From Pseudomonas moorei (GTDB taxonomy: Bacteria; Pseudomonadota; Gammaproteobacteria; Pseudomonadales; Pseudomonadaceae): DNA of 64,000 nucleotides. The stretch's first letter is position 1, and the number at the start of each line of letters is the position of its first letter. Shown in pieces: positions 36,210-45,742 of this stretch. The translations under genes were made by a program, and so were the position numbers. The stretch is taken from assembly GCF_008801475.1 (NCBI RefSeq), contig NZ_VZPP01000008.1:285838-349837 (forward strand). Direction: 5' to 3'. The notes beneath the pieces are model-generated. The model made no database searches. It was not told the origin of the DNA and saw only the letters and a list, made by a program, of their open reading frames with translations.

Positions 36210-37049
36210 TCAGTCCAGATCCTGCGCCTGATGCCGTTCAGGCACCTGGCTTGCTTCATCCCCCCACGTCCGATTCACTCGCTGGCCACGAATGACCGCT
36301 GGCCGTTTGGCTATTTCCTCGGCCCAGCGCTGTACATGGGTGTATTGCTGCGCGTTCAGAAATTCGGCGGCGGAGTACACGTTGTTGCGCACCAACTGGC
36401 CGTACCAGGGCCAGACCGCAATGTCGGCGATGGTGTAGCGCTCGCCGGCCAGGTAGGGGCTTTCGGCCAGGCGGCGGTCGAGCACATCCAGCTGACGCTT
36501 GGTTTCCATCGTAAAGCGGTTGATCGGGTATTCGAGCTTCTCCGGCGCATAGGCATAGAAATGGCCGAAGCCGCCGCCGAGGTAAGGGGCCGCGCCCATT
36601 TGCCAGAACAGCCAGTTCAGGGTTTCGGTGCGACCGGCGGGATCGGTGGGCAGGAAGGCTCCGAATTTTTCCGCCAGGTACAGCAGGATCGAACCGGATT
36701 CAAAGACGCGGATCGGCGGCTCCACGCTGCGGTCCAGCAGCGCCGGGATCTTCGAATTCGGGTTGATCTCGACAAAACCGCTGGAAAACTGCTCACCCTC
36801 GTTGATGCGGATCAGCCAGGCATCGTACTCGGCACCGGTGTGCCCAAGCGCCAGCAGCTCCTCCAGCAGGATGGTCACCTTCACGCCATTGGGCGTCGCC
36901 AGCGAGTAAAGCTGCAACGGATGCTTTCCTGTCGGCAGCGTCTTGTCATGGGTGGGCCCGGCCGTCGGGCGGTTGATGCTGGCGAACTGGCCGCCAGACG
37001 GGGCGGTGTGTTTCCAGACTTTGGGAGGAACATAGGACGCTTTACTCAC
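36210..37049 (-). CDS. yghU: YghU-like glutathione S-transferase (disulfide-bond oxidoreductase)
   Basis: 279 residues. Very close to E. coli YghU: PTHDKTLPTGKHPLQLYSL, TPNGVKVTILLEELLALG, FESGSILLYLAEKFGAF and GGGFGHFYAYAPEKLEYPIN. The thioredoxin-fold N-terminal domain binds two glutathiones in this family and reduces disulfides, with peroxidase activity. The start is taken as the GTG at 37049 because GGAG lies 8 bases ahead; a GTG at 37058 is in frame too. It is not in an operon. Confidence 0.9.
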   Translation of the reverse strand: MSKASYVPPKVWKHTAPSGGQFASINRPTAGPTHDKTLPTGKHPLQLYSLATPNGVKVTILLEELLALGHTGAEYDAWLIRINEGEQFSSGFVEINPNSKIPALLDRSVEPPIRVFESGSILLYLAEKFGAFLPTDPAGRTETLNWLFWQMGAAPYLGGGFGHFYAYAPEKLEYPINRFTMETKRQLDVLDRRLAESPYLAGERYTIADIAVWPWYGQLVRNNVYSAAEFLNAQQYTHVQRWAEEIAKRPAVIRGQRVNRTWGDEASQVPERHQAQDLD

Positions 37050-37307
37050 GAATTGCACTCCATGGAGGGTTGCCTGTGATCACTGGATTTCCGACCGTAA
37101 GCCTCCCGACAGGACGGCTGTGCCGGTAGGTCGTAACCGCTTCAGCCGGCAGCATACGGTACTCCCGGTCCTTGATGCGATGCCGGTGCCGTCTGGCCGA
37201 AACCCGCCACTGCAAGTTAAAGACAACAGACAGAAGCACAAGACTTCCCGCTGAAAAGCCGGATAATGGCGGCCAAATTGTTTAGCTCGTTATTCTGGTA
37301 ATCGCAC

Positions 37308-39512
37308 ATGGAAATCAAGGTCAATTTTCTCGACAACCTTCGACTTGAAGCCAAGTTCGATGACTTCACGGTGGTGGCCGATCAGCCCATTCGCTACAAG
37401 GGCGACGGTTCGGCACCGGGTCCGTTCGATTACTTTCTGGCTTCGTCGGCGTTGTGTGCGGCTTACTTTGTGAAGTTGTACTGCGAAACCCGCAACATTC
37501 CCACCGACAACATTCGTCTCTCACAGAACAACATTGTCGATCCGGAAAACCGCTACAACCAGATTTTCAAGATTCAGGTCGAGTTGCCGGCGGATATTTC
37601 CGCCAAGGACCGCCTGGGCATTCTGCGTTCCATCGACCGTTGCACGGTGAAAAAAGTGGTGCAAACCGGGCCGGAGTTTGTGATCGAGGAAGTGGAAAAC
37701 CTCGATGCCGATGCCCAGGCGTTGCTGATGCCTGGTTCGGCTGAGCAGGCCGGCACCTATATTGTCGGCAAGGACCTGCCGCTGGAGCAGACCATCGCCA
37801 ACATGTCGGGCATCCTGGCCGAGTTGGGCATGAAGATCGAAATCGCTTCGTGGCGCAACATCGTTCCCAACGTGTGGTCGCTGCATATCCGTGATGCGCA
37901 CTCGCCGATGTGCTTTACCAATGGCAAGGGCGCGACCAAGGAAAGCGCGCTGGCGTCGGCGTTGGGCGAATTCATCGAACGCCTCAACTGCAATTTCTTC
38001 TACAACGATCAGTTCTGGGGAGAAGACATCGCCAACGCGGCGTTTGTGCACTACCCGGATGAGCGCTGGTTCAAGCCCGGCCCGAAAGATGCGCTGCCGC
38101 CGGAAATCCTCGACGAATACTGCCTGGAGATTTACAACCCGGATGGCGAGTTGCTGGGCTCGCATCTGTATGACACCAACTCCGGCAACACGCAGCGTGG
38201 CATCTGCTCGCTGCCATTTGTGCGCCAGTCGGATGGCGAGGTGGTGTATTTCCCGTCCAACCTGATCGAAAACCTGTTCCTCAGCAATGGCATGAGTGCG
38301 GGTAACACGCTGGCCGAAGCTCAGGTGCAATGCTTGTCGGAAATTTTCGAGCGCGCGGTAAAACGCGAAATTCTCGAAGGTGAGCTCGCACTGCCTGATG
38401 TGCCGCAAGAAGTGCTGGCGAAATACCCTGGCATCCTGGCCGGGATTCAGGGCCTGGAAGCCCAGGGCTTCCCGGTGCTGGTGAAAGATGCGTCGCTGGG
38501 CGGGGAGTTCCCGGTGATGTGCGTCACCCTGATGAACCCGCGTACCGGCGGCGTGTTTGCTTCGTTCGGTGCCCACCCAAGCCTGGAGGTGGCGCTGGAG
38601 CGCAGTCTGACGGAATTGCTCCAGGGCCGTAGTTTCGAAGGCCTGAACGATCTGCCCCAGCCGACCTTTGAAGGTCAAGCGGTGACCGAGCCGAACAACT
38701 TTGTCGAACACTTCATCGATTCCAGCGGTGTGGTGTCGTGGCGCTTCTTCAGTGCCAAGGCGGATTTCGAGTTTGTCGAGTGGGACTTCTCCGGCCAGGG
38801 TGAAAACTCCAATGCCGAGGAAGCCGCGACCTTGTTCGGCATTCTCGAAGACATGGGCAAGGAAGTGTACATGGCGGTGTATGAGCACATCGGCGCGACG
38901 GCCTGCCGCATCCTGGTACCGGATTATTCGGAAATCTACCCGGTCGACGATCTGATCTGGGACAACACCAACAAAGCGTTGTTGTTCCGCGCCGACATCC
39001 TGAACCTGCATAACCTGAGCAAAGTCGGCCTGCGAACGCTGGCCAAGCGCCTGGAAGACAGTGAACTGGATGACTACACCGACATCACCACGTTGATCGG
39101 CGTCGAGTTTGACGACAATACCGCCTGGGGTCAGTTGACGATCCTGGAACTGAAGCTGCTGATTTATCTCGCCTTGAAGAAATTCGACCAGGCCAAGGAT
39201 CTGGTGGAGGCCTTCCTGCAGTACAACGACAACACCGTCGAGCGCGGGCTGTTTTATCAGGCCCTCAACGTGGTGCTGGAAGTGGAACTGGACGACGACC
39301 TGGAGCTTGGCGATTACGAGGTCAACTTCCGCCGGATGTTTGGCAACGAACGGATGGACGCGGCGATCGGCTCGGTGGACGGCAGCGTGCGCTTCTACGG
39401 CTTGACGCCTACGAGCATGAAGCTCGAAGGCCTCGACCGCCACTTGAAGCTGATCGACAGCTACAAAAAGCTGCACATGGCGCGGGCCAATGTGACGGCT
39501 TTGTCCATTTGA
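37308..39512 (+). CDS. OsmC-domain/YcaO-domain fusion protein
   Basis: 734 residues. The N-terminal OsmC-like domain (about 1-135) reads PFDYFLASSALCAAYFVKLY; its cysteine corresponds to an OsmC peroxidatic site. The YcaO domain (about 160-560) contains ESALASALGEFIERLNCNFF, ATP-binding segments such as EAQVQCLSEIFERAVKREI, and SLTELLQGR. A C-terminal helical repeat region (about 590-720) resembles that of E. coli YcaO. YcaO proteins activate backbone amides with ATP; E. coli YcaO itself helps ribosomal S12 methylthiolation. No peptide or partner gene is adjacent. The OsmC fusion is common in pseudomonads and its purpose is unknown. Confidence 0.9.
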   Translation: MEIKVNFLDNLRLEAKFDDFTVVADQPIRYKGDGSAPGPFDYFLASSALCAAYFVKLYCETRNIPTDNIRLSQNNIVDPENRYNQIFKIQVELPADISAKDRLGILRSIDRCTVKKVVQTGPEFVIEEVENLDADAQALLMPGSAEQAGTYIVGKDLPLEQTIANMSGILAELGMKIEIASWRNIVPNVWSLHIRDAHSPMCFTNGKGATKESALASALGEFIERLNCNFFYNDQFWGEDIANAAFVHYPDERWFKPGPKDALPPEILDEYCLEIYNPDGELLGSHLYDTNSGNTQRGICSLPFVRQSDGEVVYFPSNLIENLFLSNGMSAGNTLAEAQVQCLSEIFERAVKREILEGELALPDVPQEVLAKYPGILAGIQGLEAQGFPVLVKDASLGGEFPVMCVTLMNPRTGGVFASFGAHPSLEVALERSLTELLQGRSFEGLNDLPQPTFEGQAVTEPNNFVEHFIDSSGVVSWRFFSAKADFEFVEWDFSGQGENSNAEEAATLFGILEDMGKEVYMAVYEHIGATACRILVPDYSEIYPVDDLIWDNTNKALLFRADILNLHNLSKVGLRTLAKRLEDSELDDYTDITTLIGVEFDDNTAWGQLTILELKLLIYLALKKFDQAKDLVEAFLQYNDNTVERGLFYQALNVVLEVELDDDLELGDYEVNFRRMFGNERMDAAIGSVDGSVRFYGLTPTSMKLEGLDRHLKLIDSYKKLHMARANVTALSI

Positions 39513-39519
39513 TAGCGCC

Positions 39520-39640
39520 CTTTGGGAGCTGGCTCGTCGGGTCGCCGCATCGCAGCGATGGTCGTCAAGGGTAACGCGTGTAACCTGGTTAACCGCGGCG
39601 CACTTGCGCCCATCGCCAGCAGGCTGGCTCCTACAGGTAT
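39520..39640. repeat. Degenerate REP element
   Basis: GGGAGCTGGCTCG near 39527 and CCATCGCCAGCAGGCTGGCT near 39610 resemble the two arms of Pseudomonas REP sequences, with degenerate sequence between. It lies after the YcaO gene and may stabilise or end its transcript. Confidence 0.5.
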
Positions 39641-40428
39641 TGCGTGGCTTGTATGTCCTGCAAGCCATTCAATTCAATCACGCAGGCCTCATCAAAATCC
39701 GGGTTTTCATTGATACCGCCCTTTGCATAACCGCGGGCGTTGCAAATGACCCGGGTGTTGCCCACCCGATAATCGAAGCTCCCATGGGTATGGCCGTGGA
39801 GCCAGAGCGCCGGCTGCCAGACCTTGATCCGCGCTTCTAGATCCGAGACAAAACTCGAGTTGATCGGCGAATTGGTAAACGCCGGGCTGATGCTCGACCG
39901 TGTCGGGGCGAAATGCGACACCACCACCGTCGGGAGGTGGCTGTCGCGGCTGAAGCATTCCTCCAGCCAGGCGACCGTCTGCAGGAACACCAGCTGGGAG
40001 ATGGCGGGCGTAAACAGATCCGGGAAGTCGGGGGATACCTTGATGTGGCTGAAGTCGCGGATGAGCTTCGTCGCCATCTCGATACCCTGTGCCCGATCCT
40101 CCGGCTTGTCGAACAACCGATAATCGGACCACAGGGTACAACCCAGGAACCGCACGCCTTCGTGGACATATTCCGAGCGTTCCAGCACGTGAATCCTTGT
40201 GCCGTAGGTCAATCGGTTCAAGTGCTCGTAGGTGGAGACCAGATCGCTGCCATAAAACTCATGGTTGCCTGCCACGTAAACGATCGGAGCAGGGCAGGAT
40301 CTGGCCCACTCGATCGCCGCTGCCGGCCGGGCGATATCCCCGGCGAGGACCACGATATCGGCCTCCACCTGGGGGAACGGTATGGCGTTGACGGAGAGGT
40401 GAACGTCGGACAACAAGGCAATGCGCAT
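39631..40428 (-). CDS. Metallophosphoesterase
   Basis: 265 residues. Calcineurin-like motifs are in order: LLSDVHLS (D-x-H), VVLAGDIARP (G-D), VYVAGNHEFYG (G-N-H-E), VVVSHFAPTRS (H) and LWLHGHTHGSFDY (G-H-x-H). These bind the two metals. It hydrolyses a phosphomonoester, diester or nucleotide; the family does not tell which. AGGAG is present just before the ATG. Its end overlaps a degenerate REP element by a few bases. It stands alone. Confidence 0.88.
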   Translation of the reverse strand: MRIALLSDVHLSVNAIPFPQVEADIVVLAGDIARPAAAIEWARSCPAPIVYVAGNHEFYGSDLVSTYEHLNRLTYGTRIHVLERSEYVHEGVRFLGCTLWSDYRLFDKPEDRAQGIEMATKLIRDFSHIKVSPDFPDLFTPAISQLVFLQTVAWLEECFSRDSHLPTVVVSHFAPTRSSISPAFTNSPINSSFVSDLEARIKVWQPALWLHGHTHGSFDYRVGNTRVICNARGYAKGGINENPDFDEACVIELNGLQDIQATQYL

Positions 40429-40570
40429 TGATCAACTCCTGCCTGATGGGGCATTCAGTCCACTCAACTTACGCGTTGATCAGCGGCGGCGACAAGCCGG
40501 GAGGTCCCCTCTCGATGCCGGTATGGCGATAAGAGGGGACGCGAGCACTCCCTAGGCGAACGCGCTTTGC

Positions 40571-41155
40571 ATGACCAGGTGTTGTTGCTCGAGGTGCATG
40601 TTCATGTTGCCGGGCACGGTGGAAGCGCCCGGTGGCGGTCCTTCATCCGTGGAACTGGTCAGTAGTGTCTCCAATGCCGGCGGCTTGGGTTCGTTTGGCA
40701 TGCAATCACTGGAGCCGCACCAGATGATTGAAGTGGTGCGGCAGATCCGTCAGGCCACGAGCAAACCCTTTGCGATCAACCTTTGGATGTCCAATGCGCA
40801 GGAGTCAGCGCCAAGTCCCGCCGATGCTCGCCAGGCAGGCGCGTTGCTGCGTCCGTATTTATGCAGCATCGACGACCTTGACCAAAGCTTTCACCGGTCG
40901 CCTGGCCAGAAGCCTGACGAACCGGATGACCCGCGAGATGAATCACGGCGACTCGCACATCGCGCCTTATCCTGTCCAGGCCTGGTTCATGGGCAGCCTC
41001 GCGAAGCTGGCGGTCGGGCAGGGCCGCGAGGATTTCGGTTCGTTGTCTACCGGGCAATCCGTCGTGCTGATTCGTCACGACAATGCGCGGGAATTGATGG
41101 ACGAACTCGTCAGGGAAACGCCGAAGGTTTTATGCAGGGTCTGTTTGCGTGAGTG
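40571..41155 (+). pseudogene. Nitronate monooxygenase remnant with internal deletion
   Basis: One frame gives SSVELVSSVSNAGGLGSFGM and IRQATSKPFAINLWMSNAQE, the N-terminal FMN-binding part of nitronate monooxygenases. Shortly after 40860 the other frame gives TKAFTGRLARSLTNRMTREM, APYPVQAWFMGSLAKLAVGQ and NARELMDELVRET, the C-terminal part. The substrate-binding middle (roughly half the usual 350 residues) is missing and the two ends are out of frame. The very N-terminus is also altered. It cannot be functional. Confidence 0.8.
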
Positions 41156-41162
41156 ATGAATT

Positions 41163-41305
41163 GAGGTCGCTGAAGATCAAGCTGTGGGAGCGAGCCTGCT
41201 CGCGATGGCGTCTTCGCTGGCAAGCCAGCTCCCACAAGGACCGTAGCCGGGCCCGGTTTTTGAGGCCGCTGAAGATCAAACTGTGGGGCTGAGCCTGCTC
41301 GCGAA
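41163..41305. repeat. REP cluster with a 45-bp direct repeat
   Basis: TGTGGGAGCGAGCCTGCTCG (from 41183) followed by an inverted arm CTGGCAAGCCAGCTCCCACA (41218-41237) forms a typical REP pair. The unit GAGGTCGCTGAAGATCAAGC plus REP arm at 41163-41208 recurs as GAGGCCGCTGAAGATCAAAC plus REP arm at 41260-41305, with few differences. Confidence 0.8.
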
Positions 41306-41318
41306 GTACCTGGCCTGT

Positions 41319-42791
41319 TTACTTCAGGTACCAGCCCCAGGGTTGCTCACTGACGTACTCGGTGATCTGTTTGACCTCCAGATAATTGTGCAGCCCCCAT
41401 TGCCCGAGCTCACGGCCGATCCCGCTGTGTTTCATGCCGCCCCAGGGCGCTTCGACGAAGGTCGGTTGCGAGCAGTTGACCCAGACAATCCCGGCGCGTA
41501 ACTGGTTGGCGACCCGTGCGCTGCGTTGCAAGTCGGCGCTCATCACCGCGGCGGCGAGGCCGAAGCGGCTGGCGTTGGCCATTTGCACCGCTTGTTCTTC
41601 GGTGTTGAAACGCTTGATGCACAGCACCGGGCCGAAGACTTCCTCGCGCCAGAGGATGCTGCTGTGTCCCGGTTCGTCGAAGATCGCCGGCTCGATGAAG
41701 TAACCCTCCGGCAAATGCGCCGGCCGCCGGCCTCCGGTGAGCAGGCGCGCGCCACTGGCCAGGCCTTGATCGACAAAGCCGAGCACCTTGTCGTACTGGC
41801 CCTGGCTGACCAGTGGCCCCAGCAGCACGCCAGGCTCAAGACCGGGGCCGATGGTGATCTTGCGGGTTGCTTCGACCAGGCGTTCGATCAACCTCGGGGC
41901 GATGCTGTCCTGCACCAACAGACGCGAGGTGGCGCTGCACACCTGGCCCTGGTTCCAGAAGATCCCGAACAGAATCCACTCCACGGCGGCTTCGACATCC
42001 GCGTCGTCGAAGACAATGAACGCTGACTTGCCGCCCAGTTCGAGGCTGATGTTCTTGATGTCGCGGGCCGCCGCCGACATGATTTTAGCCCCGGTGGGCA
42101 CGCTGCCGGTGAAGGCCAGTTTGTCCACGCCGGGGTGCTCGGTAAGCGGACTGCCAGCCTCGGTGCCGAGCCCGGTGACCACGTTCAGGACACCCGCTGG
42201 CAGGCCGATGCGGTCGGCGGCGGCGGCCAGTTCCAGCGCCGTCAATGGCGTCAGCTCGGACGGCTTCAACACCAACGTGGCCCCCGCCGCCAGGGCCGGA
42301 GCCACTTTCCAGGCGGCCATCAGCAGCGGGTAATTCCACGGGATGATCTGCCCGGCCACGCCAATCGGTTCGTGGCGAATACGGCAGCGGAAACGGGCGT
42401 CCGGCAGGGCCAGTGGCTGGTCCTGCTGTTCGTCGAGTTCACGGGCCAGACCGGCGTAATAGCGAAAACAGCCAATCGCATCGCCGATGTCCCATTGCGC
42501 TTCGGGCAACGGTTTACCGTTGTCGCGCACCTCCAGTTCCGCCAGCGCTGACTGGCCACTTTCCAGTTCATCGGCCAGGGCCTCCAGCCACTGCGCTCGC
42601 TCGGCACCGCTGGTTTGGCTCCAGCCATTGTCGAAGGCGCGCCTGGCCGCGCGCACGGCGTGGTCGACGTCTTCTTCAGTGCCGGCCGCCACGCGGTGGA
42701 ATGTTTGCTCGGTGGCCGGATCGACGACCTCCAGATAGCCGCCCAGGTCCGGGCTGACCCACTCGCCGTTGATGTATAGCTGATCACGCAT
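41319..42791 (-). CDS. Aldehyde dehydrogenase (betaine/aminobutyraldehyde dehydrogenase-like)
   Basis: 490 residues. ALDH landmarks are IIPWNYPLLMAAWKVAPALA, LELGGKSAFIVFDDAD and the nucleophile cysteine in NQGQVCSATSR, with EVFGPVLCIKRF and PWGGMKHSGIGRELG. The GQVCSATSR form and substrate-pocket region resemble enzymes for amino-aldehydes such as betaine aldehyde and 4-aminobutyraldehyde. Its start overlaps the end of the upstream permease gene by 8 bases, so it belongs to the polyamine-type importer operon. Its likely job is oxidising the aldehyde made from the imported amine; no amine oxidase or transaminase is in the operon. Confidence 0.85.
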   Translation of the reverse strand: MRDQLYINGEWVSPDLGGYLEVVDPATEQTFHRVAAGTEEDVDHAVRAARRAFDNGWSQTSGAERAQWLEALADELESGQSALAELEVRDNGKPLPEAQWDIGDAIGCFRYYAGLARELDEQQDQPLALPDARFRCRIRHEPIGVAGQIIPWNYPLLMAAWKVAPALAAGATLVLKPSELTPLTALELAAAADRIGLPAGVLNVVTGLGTEAGSPLTEHPGVDKLAFTGSVPTGAKIMSAAARDIKNISLELGGKSAFIVFDDADVEAAVEWILFGIFWNQGQVCSATSRLLVQDSIAPRLIERLVEATRKITIGPGLEPGVLLGPLVSQGQYDKVLGFVDQGLASGARLLTGGRRPAHLPEGYFIEPAIFDEPGHSSILWREEVFGPVLCIKRFNTEEQAVQMANASRFGLAAAVMSADLQRSARVANQLRAGIVWVNCSQPTFVEAPWGGMKHSGIGRELGQWGLHNYLEVKQITEYVSEQPWGWYLK

Positions 42792-43611
42792 GGTGCGACT
42801 CCTGGACGCCGGTCTGGCGGTTTTGCAGAGAGCGGGAAGTGAATAACAGTGCCAGGGACAGACAGATGATCACCGTCGAGATCGCGTTGATCTCAGGGGT
42901 CACGCCGCGGCGGATGGAAGAGAAAATGTAGATCGGCAACGTCGTCTCGGAACCGGCGACGAAGAAGGCGATGATGAAGTCGTCGAAGCTGAAGGTGAAC
43001 GCCAGCAGGAACCCGGCCATGATCGCGGGGCTGATTTGCGGCAGGGTCACCCGCCAGAAGGTTTGCATGGGCGGGGCGTACAGGTCGGCGGAGGCTTCCA
43101 GCAGCGCCTTGTCCAGAGAGTCGACACGGCTGCGCACGATCACCATGACCAGTGCCATGGTGAACAGCGAGTGCGCGGCGATCACAGTGAAGAAGCCCAT
43201 GTTCAACCGTGGCACGCTGGGCATCCAGCTCGCCAGCAGCGGGTTGATCAGGTCGAACAGGCTGATGAAGGCGATCAGCGTGGAGATGCCGATGACGATG
43301 CCCGGGACGATGATCGCGCAGTAGGTCAGGGCATCGAACAGCAGGCGAACCTTGCGTCCGGCACGCTGCAGACCGAACACCGCGAGGGTGCCGAACAGCG
43401 TCGCCATCACCGCCGAGCACAGGGCAATGAAGGCGCTGTGACCGAGGGCTTCCATGATGAACGGGTTGTCGAAGGCGCGGCCAAACCATTGCACCGAGCA
43501 GCACTCGAAGGCCAGGCCGCTGCGCCCGGCGTTGAAACTGAACAGGATGATCAGGGCAATCGGCGCGTAGAGAAACAGGTACAGCGAAGTCGAATAGCTG
43601 CGCAGCCACAT
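42784..43611 (-). CDS. Polyamine-type ABC transporter permease (PotC-like)
   Basis: 275 residues, six membrane helices. The binding-protein-dependent permease motif EASADLYAPPMQTFWRVTLP (EAA loop, contacts the ATPase) is at about 170-189. SFDDFIIAFFVAGSETTLPI is a PotC hallmark. It starts one base after the upstream permease stop. Together with the other permease, ATPase and binding protein it forms one importer for spermidine/putrescine-like amines. Confidence 0.88.
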   Translation of the reverse strand: MWLRSYSTSLYLFLYAPIALIILFSFNAGRSGLAFECCSVQWFGRAFDNPFIMEALGHSAFIALCSAVMATLFGTLAVFGLQRAGRKVRLLFDALTYCAIIVPGIVIGISTLIAFISLFDLINPLLASWMPSVPRLNMGFFTVIAAHSLFTMALVMVIVRSRVDSLDKALLEASADLYAPPMQTFWRVTLPQISPAIMAGFLLAFTFSFDDFIIAFFVAGSETTLPIYIFSSIRRGVTPEINAISTVIICLSLALLFTSRSLQNRQTGVQESHHA

Positions 43612-43612
43612 G

Positions 43613-44530
43613 TCACAGGCCTCCGTCGGCAGGGCGGCCGCCGTAGCGCGCCACGAGCTTCAAATACAGGCCGATGATCAGCAACATCATCGCCACCAGG
43701 GTCATTGCCAGCGCGCTGCCGAATGGCCAGTTGCGCGACTGCAGGAACAGGTCGACCAGCGCGTTGCCGACGAAGAACACCTTGCCGCCACCGAGAATGG
43801 CCGGGATCAGGAACTCGCCCATCAGCAGGATAAACACCAGCATCACCCCGGTGATGATCCCCGGCGCAGAGAGGGGCAGGGTGATCCTGCGAAAGCTTTC
43901 GAAGGCACTGGCGCCCAGGTCCGCCGAGGCCTCGAGCAGGCGCTTGTCGAGTTTCTCCAGGCTGACGTAGATCGGGAACACCATCAGCGGCAGGTAGCCG
44001 TAGACGATGCCGATCAGCACGGCCCAGGGCGTGTTGATCAGTCGTACATCTTCCAGGCCAAGGCTGGCCAGCAACGCCGGAATGCCCTTGCCGCTGAGGA
44101 TGAAAATCCACGCGTAGGTGCGGATCAGGAAACTGGTCCAGAACGGTACGATCACCAGCGTCAGCAACAGCGAACGGTTTTTGCTGACCTTGACGGCGAG
44201 GAAGTACGCCAGCGGGTAGGCCGCCACCAGGCACACCAGGGTGCCCAGTGGCGCCAACACCAGCGTGTTGCCGAACGCCGCCGCCCGCGAACCGAGGTTC
44301 AGGTAGTTGGCCAGTGTGAAGCCCCCGGCATACCCGCCCACGGCGCTGCGCTCGCCGAAACTGAAGACCAGGATGATCACCAGCGGCATCAGTAACAGCA
44401 GCAGGAACCACAGGGTCGAAGGCAAGAGCATCAGCAGGGTGATCCGCCGGCCGAGGTTGTGCCTTGGGCGCACCTCGACTGACAGGGCACTGCCTGGCTG
44501 CACCGTTTGCGGGTGGGCGGCGGCGTTCAT
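43613..44530 (-). CDS. Polyamine-type ABC transporter permease (PotB-like)
   Basis: 305 residues. A polar N-terminal tail is followed by six membrane helices (first LLMLLPSTLWFLLLLLMPLV). The EAA loop is EASADLGASAFESFRRITLP, and the block GEFLIPAILGGGKVFFVGNA is typical of PotB. The ATG at 44530 has GAGGAG at ideal distance, preferred over one at 44551. It is the partner of the next permease in the operon. Confidence 0.88.
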   Translation of the reverse strand: MNAAAHPQTVQPGSALSVEVRPRHNLGRRITLLMLLPSTLWFLLLLLMPLVIILVFSFGERSAVGGYAGGFTLANYLNLGSRAAAFGNTLVLAPLGTLVCLVAAYPLAYFLAVKVSKNRSLLLTLVIVPFWTSFLIRTYAWIFILSGKGIPALLASLGLEDVRLINTPWAVLIGIVYGYLPLMVFPIYVSLEKLDKRLLEASADLGASAFESFRRITLPLSAPGIITGVMLVFILLMGEFLIPAILGGGKVFFVGNALVDLFLQSRNWPFGSALAMTLVAMMLLIIGLYLKLVARYGGRPADGGL

Positions 44531-44560
44531 GGGCGACTCCTCGTTGGCCATGGCAAATGA

Positions 44561-45703
44561 TCAGGCGGATTTGAAACGGGCCATCAGTTCGGCGCGGGCC
44601 GGGCTGGTGAGCGTCGCTGCCGCACCGAATTCCAGTGGGCTGAGGGCTTCGGCGGCCGGGTACATGATCGGATCATTGAGCATGGCCGTCGGCAGCAGCG
44701 CATCGACCCGCTTGTCACCGCTCGGGTAGCCGTGGCTCAGCACTTCGAGCTTGTTGTGCTGCGGGTCGAGCAGGTAGTTGATGAAGGCGTAGGCGGCGTC
44801 CTTGTGCTCCGAGTTTTTCGGAATGGCGAAGAAGTCGCTCCACAGCTCACCGCCTTCCTTGCCCAGCTCGAACTGCATCTGCGCGTTGTCGCGATGCAGC
44901 TGCGAGGCGTCACCGGTCCACGACATGGCCAGCCAGGCATCGCCGCTGCGCATCGACGGCTGGATGTCTGAGTTGATGGCGAACAGGTGTGGCTTGACTT
45001 CGATCAGCAGTTTTTCGGCATCGGCCAGTTCTTTCGGGTCCAGGGAGTTGAAGCTGTAGCCGAAGCTTTTCAGGGCGTTGCCGATGGCGGTGAGTTGATA
45101 GTCGTGGACCATGGTGCGGCCGCTGGCGGGGCCTTGGGCGGCGGCCCAGAATTCTTTCCAGCTGGTCGGGCCGTTCTTCAGCTTGCCGGTGTCGTAGAGC
45201 ATGCCGGTGGTGCCCCAGTTCTTCGGCACCGCATAAACCTTGCCGTCGACCGTGCCCTGGGCCATGAACTTCTGCTGGAACGCCGAGGCATCGAAATTGG
45301 GAATGCGCGACAGGTCCAGCGGTTCGATCAGACCCAGGCCGACGTAGGTGCTGATGGTGTAGTTGGTCGGCACCAGCACGTCCCAGCCACTGCCGCCGGC
45401 CTGCAACTTGGCGAGCATTTCTTCGTTGGAGCCGAACACGCTCATCGACACCCGTGCCCCCGTGGTCTTGGCGAACGCGTCGAGGTTTTCCTGACTGTGG
45501 TAGTTCGGCCAGGTCGCCAGCGACAGGCGATCCCCGAGCTTGCCTTGCTCGGCGGCCTCGGCTGAGGAGGTCAGCAGGCCGGGCATGTGGGTGGCGACCA
45601 CCGCCGCGGCGATTCCGAGGCCGGTGCGGCCAAGAAAGTCGCGGCGACTGATCGAGCCGTTCTGCCAGCTGCGCAGGGTTTTGATAAAGGTCTTCTGGTC
45701 CAT
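44561..45703 (-). CDS. Polyamine-type periplasmic binding protein (PotD/PotF-like), Tat-exported
   Basis: 380 residues. The N-terminal SRRDFLGRTGLGIAAAVVA is a twin-arginine export signal, so it folds before export; other PotD/F proteins commonly use Sec. The mature part begins LSLATWPNYHSQENLDAF, and contains NEEMLAKLQAGGSGWDVLVP, the PotD/PotF pattern, with PKNWGTTGMLYDTG. It binds the amine substrate and delivers it to the two permeases. The exact ligand is not readable; an aminobutyraldehyde-type dehydrogenase in the operon supports putrescine or a related amine. Confidence 0.87.
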   Translation of the reverse strand: MDQKTFIKTLRSWQNGSISRRDFLGRTGLGIAAAVVATHMPGLLTSSAEAAEQGKLGDRLSLATWPNYHSQENLDAFAKTTGARVSMSVFGSNEEMLAKLQAGGSGWDVLVPTNYTISTYVGLGLIEPLDLSRIPNFDASAFQQKFMAQGTVDGKVYAVPKNWGTTGMLYDTGKLKNGPTSWKEFWAAAQGPASGRTMVHDYQLTAIGNALKSFGYSFNSLDPKELADAEKLLIEVKPHLFAINSDIQPSMRSGDAWLAMSWTGDASQLHRDNAQMQFELGKEGGELWSDFFAIPKNSEHKDAAYAFINYLLDPQHNKLEVLSHGYPSGDKRVDALLPTAMLNDPIMYPAAEALSPLEFGAAATLTSPARAELMARFKSA

Positions 45704-45742
45704 AGCACGCTCCCCATCCGGTTGATGAAACGAATCGACGAC

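Noticed and set aside
41163..41305. CRISPR-like array
   Set aside because: The repeated units are REP elements with inverted arms and irregular spacing, and no cas genes are present.
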